64,000 bases of DNA from Paralichthys olivaceus (lineage: Eukaryota > Chordata > Actinopteri > Pleuronectiformes > Paralichthyidae), in contig NC_091098.1 of the NCBI RefSeq assembly GCF_024713975.1, positions 10,946,816 through 11,010,815 of the forward strand. The letters run 5' to 3'. A program made the position numbers and the translations under genes. Under the pieces are notes generated by a model, which made no database searches, was not told the DNA's origin, and worked only from the letters and a program-made list of their open reading frames with translations. Numbering within the stretch: position 1 is the stretch's first letter; each line of letters begins with the position of its first letter. Positions 25,500 through 40,439 of this stretch are shown here, piece by piece.

Positions 25500-27870
25500 C
25501 AACTGTGTCTGACGTCTTTCTTTTGGGTTGGGTTGTGTATGAGACAAGGATCACTGTTACACTGGAAATAAAAAGAAATGTTTTGTTAACTTTACGTTAA
25601 ATTCAATTAGTTCACATCCTGTAAAACTGTCCTTGTAAAGGTTGCATAGTTAGAACATTGTCTGATGCACACAATGCCAACTCAAAATTCTCTGAATATA
25701 TTTGTTAAGAGTTTATTTTCAAAGTCTGAATATTGTGGTTTGCAATTGAAAAGATGACAGAGTTAAGCTCAACAGTCATATTGCTGCTGTAAGTACTTTA
25801 CAGGAAACTATAGCCTATCTGGCTGAAACGGTTGATGATGAGTTTTTAGTCAAACTCCCAGCAAACTTCTAGCGCTGCCAAAGATTCTCACAGCGCCACC
25901 TACAGGTGGAACTAAATACATTTTCACTTTATCAAAGCACATGTTATTTCAATACATTAAAATTTAAAATTAAAGACCAATTTGTTGTCCTGTTTAAAGT
26001 AAATATAGTTCAGCAGATATACATGGTGCTGGCATGTTATTAGATTAATTGCAGTATATTTTACTAACCCTGAGCCCAATCTATAATCACAGGCATACAT
26101 GCTACATGTTGCGATGTTAAAATGCTAATCAGTACAGTGGGTAAAATAAGAGCACTGCAGAGACAGTCTCGTCTGTGTAACACTGCACGGTTTATAATGG
26201 AATTCACAACCAGGGACACTGAACCTCACACCTCACATCTTATATCACTCTGCCAATCTTAATCATCACTCACATCACATGCGTGTAAGGACTGCCTCAT
26301 TATATAGAGTCAGTCTCATCCTAGACCGACATTTCCAAGTGGCTCAACCTGAGGAGTCCTTTCACTCTTCAAATTAGATTCCAATTAGATTAATTAATTC
26401 CATTAGAACTGTCTGTCTAATTGTATAAAAATAGTTGATAAAATGAAGATGATCTTTTGAAAGGATAAAGGTTATTAATCATCCGAGCAACACAATGATT
26501 ACACAATACATCCCTTATCTATATTGATATCCTGTGAGGGTCAGGGGGGCAGGAGCCAAACTCAACTGACATTGGTTGAGAGGTGGGCTACACCCTGGAC
26601 ACAGGTCACCATCATAGGGTCAACATAGAGGCAAGCAACCATTCACACTCACATTCACAGCTACAGTATGTCTTTGGGCAGAGGGAGGAAGCCGAACCTG
26701 AAAAAAAACAAACAAAGAAAAACTCTGGCCAACGAAGGATTCAAACCGAGAACCCTTAGCCGTCAGGCGACATTGCAAACCACTGCATCACAGACCATTT
26801 CCACAAAACAGTGTTGTCCAAGAGGGAGATCAGTAAACCCGCCCCTACTGGTAATACTAGTAACTAGATGTTTAAGTCGTTTCCTTATCAATATAAACTA
26901 TAAGTAATATTACATAACAAAAGTAATAAATTATGAAAATGAAACACACTGACTTTCTACAGGACAGTTATGAGGATAGATATGATTGGTTTAAATTCAG
27001 GTTTAAGTTCCCCAGTGAGTCTGGAGGTTCATCTGAGTCTGCAGCTGCCATGTGCTGTGCATATTTAATGTGTGTTAATAATTGAAAAGCCCATTGAAAA
27101 ATTCACACACGCTGCAGCAAGTGTACGTGAGCATGTGCATTCGAGATGTGTGTGGTGAACATATCTGTGTCCTTTAATCCGATTTACAGACTGGGCTCTG
27201 CATTTCAGCAAAGGAAAACATTTTACACATCTTTGTATCTGTCATGTTACATCCATGACCAGACAGTACATTCATTAAAAACTTTAACAGAACCAATTCT
27301 GTGTTGCCTGAATGAATACTACAAAGGCTAAAAGCTCTTCACTGGACTGTACTTCATAAAAAGTATTTTTTTGAATTGCAGTGGATGTTGCTGGGTCACA
27401 ACATTTATCTCTAACTGATCTTATAAACTAAAAAGCCAACAAGCTCAACTAGACCATGAACAATGTGATCTCAGACATTTTCTGATTCTGGGAGTTTTTT
27501 TAATTGTTTCTTTGGAAAACTATTTGAATCTGTAGAGGACAGACTGAATGCTTTACAGTATGCAACGTTTGTTTTTTATTACAAAGTAGCGGATCAGTTG
27601 TAAATATCGAAACTGTGTAAATATAACTTACTTCTTTTTTGGGCTTTGTTCAGTTTATTTTCGGGCAAACTGCCCCTTTTAGTTCTGCCATCTCTCTATT
27701 GACAGGAGTAATCAGGATTAGGATTTACATTTGCTTATTCACAACAATTGTGTATCCAAAAAAACGAAAGGGGATTTTGTGCAAATCCTTTCTAAATGCA
27801 GATAGTGTATCCACAAACACAAGCTCCAGTCAAAGGTCGGCACAGTTGTCTTAAAGATGTTTTGTGTATG
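25500..27870. other. Intergenic, repeat-bearing, no gene seen
   Basis: AT-rich sequence between the tkt 3' end and the unidentified exon-like segments. Apart from one dispersed repeat at 26528-26800 and short ORFs without splice context, I see nothing. Lone phrases such as GCGCCACCTACAGGTGG at about 25891 look like repeat footprints. Confidence 0.4.
26528..26800 (+). repeat. Dispersed teleost repeat
   Basis: Runs through GAGGTGGGCTACACCCTGGACA, then ACCATTCACACTCACATTCAC, then GGGAGGAAGCCG, and ends with GGATTCAAACCGAGAACCC and a cysteine-codon-poor tail reading GGCGACATTGCAAACCACTGCA. This word order is that of an extremely abundant teleost interspersed repeat, probably the 3' part of a non-LTR element. 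The copy is diverged and has internal deletions. The identification rests on memory of the family, not on a search. Confidence 0.75.
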
Positions 27871-27871
27871 T

Positions 27872-28039
27872 TTAAGGTGGAACAGCCGACTGCAGCAGGT
27901 CAGTGAGCTCCCCTTTGTCTTTGTACCTGACGTCGTTGTCGGCTCTTTGTGCACCACGCTGATGGTCTGAACTCCAGCTGGTGAGAAGGACCCGAGAAGA
28001 TTGGATGTGATATCTGGGCCGACCTTTGACCCCCTGCCC
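27872..28039 (-). other. Unidentified exon-like segment
   Basis: On the minus strand an acceptor-like CGCTATAG precedes 168 bases open to a TAA at 27872. The frame ends with a protein-like tail, DVRYKDKGELTDLLQSAVPP. A different frame through the same bases is also open (ADGLLLRYRGRGSKVGPDIT...), so the frame is not decided. I recognise no family. It may be the last exon of a minus-strand gene, a pseudogene piece, or chance. Confidence 0.2.
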
Positions 28040-28157
28040 CTATAGCGCAGCAGGAGCCCGTCTGCTCTGTGAGGAGGACAGAGTGTGTCAGCTGTGGCTG
28101 TGTGTGTGAGGGAGAAAAGTAAAGCGGAGTGACACATTGTGTGCATGGATGTACAGT

Positions 28158-28158
<1 letters not shown>

Positions 28159-28199
<41 letters not shown>
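28159..28199 (+). repeat. (GT)n microsatellite
   Basis: About 20 uninterrupted GT units. Confidence 0.95.
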
Positions 28200-28203
<4 letters not shown>

Positions 28204-28335
28204 TCATACTGTTCTCATACTGTACTGTGGGTGTTGGGAGCGGAGACAGGCGTCTATCTCTGAAGGCCGTCTAAGCATCTGTCTGCATATCTGTCAATCT
28301 GTCGTATGGATTCTTCTCCACCAATGAACACGCAA

Positions 28336-28337
<2 letters not shown>

Positions 28338-28392
<55 letters not shown>
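28338..28392 (+). repeat. (TC)n microsatellite
   Basis: About 27 uninterrupted TC units passing into CACACA. Confidence 0.95.
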
Positions 28393-28398
<6 letters not shown>

Positions 28399-29567
28399 TA
28401 CAGGACATATGAGCACATACGGAGCAGCTCACACACCTGTCAAATTAAATTGATGCTGCTTTAGCACCTTTTAAACACGCATACCGTACATAACATGCAT
28501 AAAACCCTCCACAATAAAACATGTCCCCAGCTCACACATAAATGAGTTAATTACATACAGTACAACCTGTACGTAACAAACACACACTTCGCAGTTATTA
28601 TTCACTTGTCAATATAAAACCACACACATGCACACAATCCAGAATCCAAAGTTTCAAATCATCAAAGATAATTTTATATAAAGACGGGATCGTTTCTGTT
28701 TGTATACATTATGTGACAGTGCTACAGGGTCCCCCACTCCCTTCCACTTCACTGAGCCCCTGCCCCCCCCCACACACACACACACTGATGCTCACACATG
28801 CGTTAACAGTTGACCTCATGGCCAGCGTTTCAGACACAAAGGAATATCAATGTATAGTACGTCATTATCGTTTTAGAGGGTCAATGCATCTTAATATAAA
28901 TATCTTGAATACAATGTAAATTTGGACACTGTAGTTTTGTGGACCGTACTGAACAGACATTTTTGAAAGGTGATTGGATTTCTGATGCTCAACATATTGG
29001 AAAAATGACAAAGAAAACATGAAATGAGTAAAAGCTAGAAGCATCCTCTATTTTTAGGAACAAGATAATCCACTGATCTCCATGAACACTGACTAGACAC
29101 CACAAGACAACATCTTATTTGGGTGAAATGTTCCTTTGATGGATAAAAGCCAGACTAGAGTTGTGATTGTCATAGTTCCCAGACCATATCTTATATGTTT
29201 CGTAAACTATACATTTATACAACTGACACACAGAACTTCCTCTTAATCCTCTGACTTTTAAACTGTTCGCGCAGCTCAGTGAAAATGTATTCATGCTTGA
29301 AATAGCTAATTTGAAAAAGTGTTTGATCTGTTGAACTGCATCGAATATTCAAAACAATGTCACCTTAACACATTTTCATAAATGTCACTGAAGTAAAAGA
29401 AAACTAGAATGGCACCCAGTAAAAGGCAAATCGCAAAACACAAAACCTAATTTCAATCATTCACACAGTCATAGAAATCAGTTCCTGAAACATGTATATT
29501 TTTCTAATCAAGAACCATGAATTAATCTGTTGCAAAATGTCCTCTCTCACAATGTTAAAGAAAAAAA

Positions 29568-29652
29568 ATCATGCATCTGTTCACTGATCTGCACGAGAAT
29601 GTAGTGGGTTCTTCCCTGATCTATACCACATCCTCCCAGCAAGTTAACTGGA
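29568..29652 (-). repeat. Second copy of the 18.1-kb dispersed repeat (fragment)
   Basis: The plus strand reads AATGTAGTGGGTTCTTCCCTGATCTATACCACATCCTCCCAGCAAGTTA. This matches, with substitutions, the block at 18270-18316 in the same orientation. Only the end nearest the conserved AACTTGCTGG/GATGTGGTAT phrase is kept. Confidence 0.65.
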
Positions 29653-29879
29653 AATAAGTTCAGTCCTTTTTACGAAATCATGTGAACGAACAGACATATA
29701 AACCAACATACCCTCCTGCTTGGAGGTAATTAACAAAAGGGACAAAAAGAATAATCAGAGTCATCAACATTTAATTATTTTCAACTTATGAGTCGCTTCT
29801 ACATTACTCCTCCCCCTCCTCACCCCATCTGTCACATCCACTCAGCCTCCCTCCATCCCTCCTCCCCCTTTAGCTCCTG

Positions 29880-30245
29880 TACTCATCCCCACAGTGCTCG
29901 AGGAGTGCCATGGCCTCCCTGGAGCACCGTGTCACAGCGAACTCTTCCTCCATCAGCGTCAGGGCTGCAGCTACGCAGACTGTCACTGATGTGTTGCCCC
30001 GCCCCCCATGTGATGCCTAACCAACACCCTTCATTCACCCGCCCATCCCAGGGTGGTCCAGCACATAACGTGATGCCTTGCTGGCCAGTGAACAGTCGGG
30101 TCTCTTGGCAACGGTAACTAAGGTGACAAGGATGTCCTGGAAAAACGGTCCAACCACCCAAAGTGAGGATCACGTTTTTGCACTTTAGAGAGCGAGGCGA
30201 TGAAGACCTCCGGCCTATAGTTGGGCTCCGAGAGTAGACCGCCAG
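29880..30245 (-). other. Unidentified exon-like segment with a strong acceptor
   Basis: A long pyrimidine tract ending CTCTCTCAG (minus strand, just above 30245) is among the best acceptors in the region. The bases after it are open for 42 codons in the frame GGLLSEPNYRPEVFIASLSK... to a stop at 30118. Lower down, another frame has two protein-like blocks: DILVTLVTVAKRPDCSLASK..., then VCVAAALTLMEEEFAVTRCS... ending EHCGDEYRS and a stop near 29880. The two blocks share one frame but are separated by two stop codons and no plausible intron. This pattern suggests a decayed gene or pieces of an exon I cannot resolve. No family was recognised. Confidence 0.2.
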
Positions 30246-31657
30246 CTGAGAGAGGACAGATGTGGAAGAAAAAGAGAAAGGAAAAAAATGGAGGAGAGAG
30301 GCGGGCCGAAGAGTTTGAGGAGTCGGGGTTTCCCATTGCTTCTTTGCTTTGCCCTCTTCCTACATTTTCATTATTCGTGCCACCTCTTCCTCCCACTTCT
30401 CCTCTCTCCATCCTGTATTCTTACCCCTGCGGTCTCTCCATCCCCCTGACTCCTTGCAGTCTCCCCATGCTCCCTGAAGAGAGAGAAGAAGGGAAGAAGC
30501 GATGGGAGGAAGCGGGCAGATATGGAGACCATGGATGAGGGGGGAGGAGAGAGGATGTGTCGTAATGTCGACTGACTCCATCTTAGAAACCCACCATTTT
30601 ACATTTTTCTGCCACGAGGTTGACTGTGCTGCTCACTTCATTAAACATGCTCCTGCTTTGTAACGGCTCCACAGGAGTAACAGTCACTATATAGTTAAGT
30701 GATGGGAAATATGAAGCTATAGTTTTATGTATCTCACCCTGTCGTCCATGTGGAAGTGACCTCAGTCCAGAATGTGGAACCTGCAGCGTCCTCTCCACCA
30801 CCTGCACACACACATTCAAACTGTGGCCATGTAAAAAAACACGGGTGGTTTCACTCACCTCTCAATAACACAAACACAATACCTGACAAAACAATATACA
30901 TGGATGTGTTTGTGAATCTGACAAACTAAATCATCCAACATGAAAAAACATTGTTGATTTACTAACATACTGTAGATATACATGCATCCTGTAAAGTGTG
31001 TGCACTTGCAAGATATTGTCTAGATGAAATCATATCCCAGTGCACATGAAGGCAAAAATAAAACCAGTTGTGATGTGAAATTAAAGTGAGAACCTGAGTC
31101 AGACACTAACAAAGAGATTGAATGTTCCATGTATTTTTTCTTTTGTTCAGTGGATCAGTGAGGAGATGTCCTGGTTCTTTGTGAAGACAAACACTGCTCT
31201 CTGCTGGATACACAAAAACACATTTTGGTAGCTTTACAGTTTTTAAGATTTTTTTTTTTTTCCGACACATTTTTTTTCTTAAATCATGTTCTATTTACTT
31301 GGTTGTATTTGTGTTTTCATTTTATTTAAAGTGATTTATTTTGAAGTGTATGGTTACACTGTAACATGTCAAGCCTCGGTTACATATCTTTGTCACAAGA
31401 GTTTGATTACAACATCTAAAGAATCATTGCCAACTTTTTTCTAATATATATCTGCACCAGATATATCAGAAGCAGTTATTCAGCTTAGTTCTACTCCATG
31501 TTTTCCACTGGTGATACACACCATCCCCAACACCCCCCTGCCCGATGGCTCGATGCCCCCCAAGGAGCGCTCACCCCCCCAGTTTGAGGACCACTGCATT
31601 AGTCTGTCACAACACATCAACCACAAAAACTCTGATCTGAGCCGCACAGAGACCTGT

Positions 31658-31711
31658 GTGTGTCTGTGTGTGTGTGTGTGTCTGTGTGTGTGTCTGTGTG
31701 TGTGTGTGTGT

Positions 31712-31754
<43 letters not shown>
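31658..31754 (+). repeat. (GT)n microsatellite with GTCT interruptions
   Basis: GT tract of nearly 100 bases, interrupted several times by TCTG, giving imperfect higher-order periodicity. Confidence 0.95.
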
Positions 31755-31757
<3 letters not shown>

Positions 31758-32532
31758 CTTAATGTGTGTCTTGCGTGTCTGTAGCTCTGTGGCAAACACA
31801 AACACTAACAGCTGGAGGAAAAATCAATACCTGGACAGGACTGAGCTACAGGAATATACAGTGTCTATTATATCTGTTTTATCTTCATAAAACTTAAATG
31901 GCCTTAACATGGCTCCAGACCAAAGAAAATCACTTTACTTTTTACATATGAGGAGCGAAGAGAACTATTATTAATATTCATGAAGCTGAATTCAGAGAAT
32001 GTTGATGTTTTTTCATTAAAAAAACATCAAAATTCTGATCAATCAAAACAGTTGGCGATAATTTTAGTAGTCGATTACTGATGGAATAATTGTTGCAGCC
32101 TCAGCAGGACAGGGCTCACTTAACCAAAACTGAGGTATCAACATATCAAAATTAGAGAAATTAATTGTATTTATAGATGAAATGCATTTTTAGGGAGACC
32201 TACCACATAACAGGTACTGATTTTTTGTTGTGTACATCCTAAAATACGAAGAGTCTTTTTGCTGTTTCTTGTTTCTCAATGTCTTATTCTCTTCCTTGTA
32301 AATGTCACATACAACCACTGTGGAACATTAAGTTCAGTCTATTACATTGCAGCAGCGCCCTCTTGTGTTTAAGGTAGAGAAGTCAGTCACCACATATTTA
32401 CTGTAAATGACTTGACGACTCTACAGAAAGACAAGTTGTTAATTGTGTTACGATTGAGAAACTTAGGAAATAGGTTTGTTAATTTGGGACAAATCGTCTA
32501 AACAGTGTGTTGCACTGAAATATCCTAATAAA

Positions 32533-32640
32533 GGTCCAGTGTGTAAGATTGTGGTATTTTGAATATGGGGTACAAAAATTAAAATGGATAGATTGATTAA
32601 AATGTGTGTTCAGGTACTTTGACTGTTGAATCTTCTGCTG
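32533..32640 (+). repeat. MITE-like repeat, 5' end fragment
   Basis: Begins AAAGGTCCAGTGTGTAAGAT, the terminal sequence also found at the start of the 40661 copy; its inverted form (TCTACACACTGAACC) ends the 45155-45236 copy. This piece keeps only the left end. Confidence 0.55.
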
Positions 32641-33178
32641 AGCCATAATCTTCTACCATGTCAAATGTGGAGAGGGCAGCGTCTGTGTAGGCCAGCACAT
32701 CCGCAGCTGGAGAGAAGAGAGGAAACAGTGCAACCTGTGGTGAAGGAGAGAGGAGCATTTAACAGCAGGTAAGAACGTTTCTTTACATCTTAAGTATTGG
32801 TAACTGTCTATTTTGAAAAGATACTTTACTGAGATTTTTTAGACGTTATTACTCATTGTTGTACGTCACAGCTTTGCTTCATAACCCTAGTATACTGATC
32901 ACTGAGGGTAAAGAGCATCTGTAGCTTGTTTAGTTTCACTACAAAGAAATCAGGCCTTTCACTTTTTGAACAACTAAATCGAGGTTGACAAGAGTATAAA
33001 ATCTCATCTGGAAAATAATGTCCAGGTTGTCTGTTATTTCCATGATCTCTAGGCTTGTATTTACCGGCTGTGGCTGTATGTAACGTCCTGTGCGCCACAT
33101 CAGCTTCATGACCCCGCAGATCTCCACACCCACGCACAGTCTTGCTCTGGGCACCAGGGACATGAGCTGGGGAGGCAG
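32597..33178 (-). CDS. Possible two-exon unidentified coding segment
   Basis: Two minus-strand segments fit together in phase. The first is 33065-33178, with acceptor CCTCCTGTAG and donor CCG|GTAAAT. It encodes 38 residues, including RARLCVGVEICGVMKLMW then RTGRYIQPQP. The second is 32597-32734, with acceptor CTTCACCACAG. It encodes 45 residues beginning VALFPLFSPAADVLAYTDAA and ends with TAA. Both donor and acceptor are phase 0. No start codon exon was found; an internal Met (MSLVPRARL) could serve. I do not recognise the product. The second segment ends inside a MITE-like repeat fragment (32533-32640), which argues for caution. It could be the 3' end of a small gene downstream of nsun5, or chance. 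Confidence 0.25.
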
Positions 33179-33715
33179 CTACAGGAGGCAGCCTGCAGGT
33201 TTGAACACAACTACACAACATTCTTCCAAGGTTAGTACAGAGACGGACAGCATTTTTTTCCTTTACACAACATTAAAATCAGCTGCATCGGAAAGGTAAC
33301 TTGGGTTTTCTACAAGTTGCACTAAAACTAATACACAATATCACAGTATTTAAGTTACCAACATTTGATATTTCATAGGATTACAATAGTCTCATCGGTT
33401 AAAGGACTCGTGTCTACCCATGAGTCTTTAACATCTCAAATGTCCCCGTTGAGGGAGGACTAAATAATTTCTCTCCTGGTTATCTGGCCCCTCCCACATG
33501 ATACCTGTTACTTCTCTGCAGAAACAAAAAAAACTCAACCTGTAAAAATACAAAGAAAGAAACCAGAGACTTCAACAATAATGAGGCGCAGACACGTGAT
33601 ACAGTAAAATATTATTTACTTCTCATTCACATTACACACATGTATCTATTGGAAATTAATATTTGCAAACAATTGCTCCTGGTAAAATAATGTGCAAGTC
33701 CTTTTCTTCTTATCA

Positions 33716-37740
<4,025 letters not shown>

Positions 37741-39147
37741 ACAAAAATACTTTATTAGTAAAATCTACTACAGTACACAATGTGTAATGTATTTGACTGT
37801 ACTCTCACACCTCTATTTATTTAGGAATTAACTAATTCATTTTTTTATTATTTTATTTTTATACATTTTTACCTTTTTATTTTATGTTAGATATGAATAC
37901 TTATTAAAATAATTGACAATGTTCAAACAGTTGAGTTTATTGTGGAAGAATGTGTTACCAAAACCAAAAAAGGAAAGATTCTTTTATCAGAAATATATCT
38001 AAAAAAATTACAGATGAATTGACTTTGTATAATCTCCCTTTAAAATGTTTTCTTCTCCAAAATAAAGAATGGGAGAACTGAATGGCCACCATCCAGTACT
38101 CACAATCGGTACCCTTTAAATAAACTTCAACAATAATATCACAATAATTGAAGAATTATTGATTTATAATTCATGAAATGTTCAAATGTGTATTTCCGGG
38201 TTATGCTTTGATTTACAGCATATCTCATCCGGATTTGGATTCCTGGAGTCACAATGGTATTAAATATTTTAAAATTATGCTTTTCTTATTTTTTCAATCT
38301 TGTGTTTGGGATAATCTGCTCATACTACTTAACTGGCTCTCCTTTCATTCTTTATGGAGACACTATTCCCAGCTGATTGCAGCATTAGTTTTATTTTTAC
38401 CAACATGGTGTTGTAACAAAAAAAGAAAACTTCACTGACATGAATTAAGTAAAGAAACTGTAGAGAAAAATGTCTTTATTTTATCATATATGAACATTCC
38501 CTGGGTACTTCCATGTGGATGACTGAAATTTGCATTTGATTCTTGAGAACAATTCATTGCTGCACATTGACACGACGGCCAATAAAAATGAAAGATGAAC
38601 AAACTGTAAAAGACAAATAAAACAAACAAGATCTTTACAAAAACAGCAGGAAAAAGGTGCATTCTCATTCAGTTTACTGTCATGAACCAACACTGTACAA
38701 CTAATTAAAACTTTTACAAACGTTAAACTCTGACTGACCTGCTGAAGAGAGCAGAGAACATTTCTCCATCAAGAGAAACAGTGTTCTTGCACATCTGATT
38801 TAAGCACCTTTACAATTACTTTGATGGTATTAAGGTAGATTTGTGTGGGTTTTTTTTTTAAAATATAACCAGTGAGAGACAGACAACTTCAGAATTTACG
38901 CATCAGGATTCAGATAACTTTTTTTTCATCTCCTCCTTTGTGACAGCATGAGATCTTCAGTGGAACTGATTTCAGTTTGAACTGAAAAAGCTGGATAACG
39001 CAAATCCCTGTTCACTCCCCTCTCCTGATCCGTCTTTATGCATCAATCAAAGTTGGGAATACAGTTTCACAAGTCTATCAAATTCTGTTTTAACAATAAA
39101 GGTTAATTGCTTTGTGAAAGCAGAAATATGCTGCTTTTTACTTGCAA
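37741..39147 (-). other. Intergenic and 3' UTR of the Myb-hAT gene
   Basis: AT-rich and non-coding. A minus-strand AATAAA (plus-strand TTTATT) lies at 38475-38480, about 670 bases beyond the Myb-hAT stop codon, and could be its polyadenylation signal. I see no terminal inverted repeat that would mark the edge of a mobile hAT element. Confidence 0.4.
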
Positions 39148-40354
39148 TCATCTGAGCCCAAACTCAGAGCTCTGACAGTCGGCCACTGGTTTACATTTTG
39201 GCTTTTTAACAGTCTTTGTCTTTAAGGAGTTCTTATATAGAAGCAGTCTCTCTGTGGTGTGAGGTGACAGGCAGTTTCTCTTGGCTCGTATAATAGATGC
39301 AGCCATTGGCCAGAGTCTGTCGAAGCCGCTTGAGGTGGCCGGTACTGCCAGTAGCTTCTTGGCGATGCCCTGCAGCCCAGGAAACCGAGCAGCAGATTTC
39401 CAAAACAGTAGACTGGAGTTGCACTCCAAAAGTGGTTCAGCCAGGTACACATCAAGCTCAGACATCTTCATGGTCTTTGCAGGTGGCTGGAGGAAGTTGA
39501 AGATGGACTTACGCTTGAGTTCATTTCCACTGACTTCATCGCAGCTGTTTTCATCTTTGCTGGCACCTGATGCCTCCATTATTGTGTTGGTTTGGTTCTT
39601 CTCTTGGTCATCCGGCTCTTTTTTCAACTCCTTTTTCATCTGGTCTTTATCTGCTTGCACAGAGGCAGATGCTGAGACCGCAATGCTTTCTAATGTGGCT
39701 TCTATGATGGTGTGAGCCTGGTGCTTTGTTGGAGGAGTCAGGAAACCTGTCTGGTCATCCAGTCTGGCATCAGAAAACGGCTGAAAAAACAAAAAAATAT
39801 AATATATATATTATATTTTTTTAATTGATGCACTCCATATAAACAACATAGAGCTAAATATATATTGAGATAAATATCAATATTAAGATGCATTTTTAAG
39901 CATTCAGTTCAATCATCAGCTCTCTAGATAGAAAATGTGGGACAGAACCGTTCTCTGCTAATTCAGTACCTGCATTTTTATCCTAGGCTCTAGCACAGCT
40001 GCGAGTATCATGTCCTTCTGGTGAATTAGAGATTGAAAGTGTTTGTGGAGGCCTGTGCGCAGAGCCTTGTTGAAGTTGATGTAGTTGGTGACACAGCTCT
40101 CCAAGGTTTTATCCAGTCCAACGAGGGAGGGTATGATTAAAGACACGGTCACACCATTTCCTTGCAGGACCTAAGTTATAAGAGGCAAAAGGGAAATGTT
40201 TGCACATGCTCTTCTACAAACAATACCTCTATAACAAAGACTTTTGGATGTATTTGTATTAGGGGTTCACAAGGAAAACAGTGTTTTCTTGAGCCAAAGC
40301 TCAAAAATGAATTAATAAATAATAAAAATCAATAGTGTGTTCCCTCCTGTCTGC

Positions 40355-40439
<85 letters not shown>

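Noticed and set aside
29788-30117. 109-codon plus-strand ORF with Pro/Ser-rich sequence
   Set aside because: It mirrors the minus-strand exon-like blocks, starts in a simple CTCC-rich stretch and has no homology that I recognise.
30740-30803. Resemblance of VVERTLQVPHSGLRS to peroxin PEX16
   Set aside because: The short match is isolated. None of the strongly conserved PEX16 blocks (for example around TSPPIIPLDRE or LLYYLLRSPFYD) appears nearby, so it is probably coincidence.
31140-31230. Possible plus-strand exon WISEEMSWFFVKTN after a good acceptor
   Set aside because: It includes the CTCTCTGCTGGA phrase typical of repeat footprints in fish DNA, has no convincing donor, and no partner exon was found.
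31607-31805. His/Thr and Cys/Val repeat ORFs over GT/CA tracts (also at 23727, 56816, 62111)
   Set aside because: These are translations of dinucleotide microsatellites and not genes.
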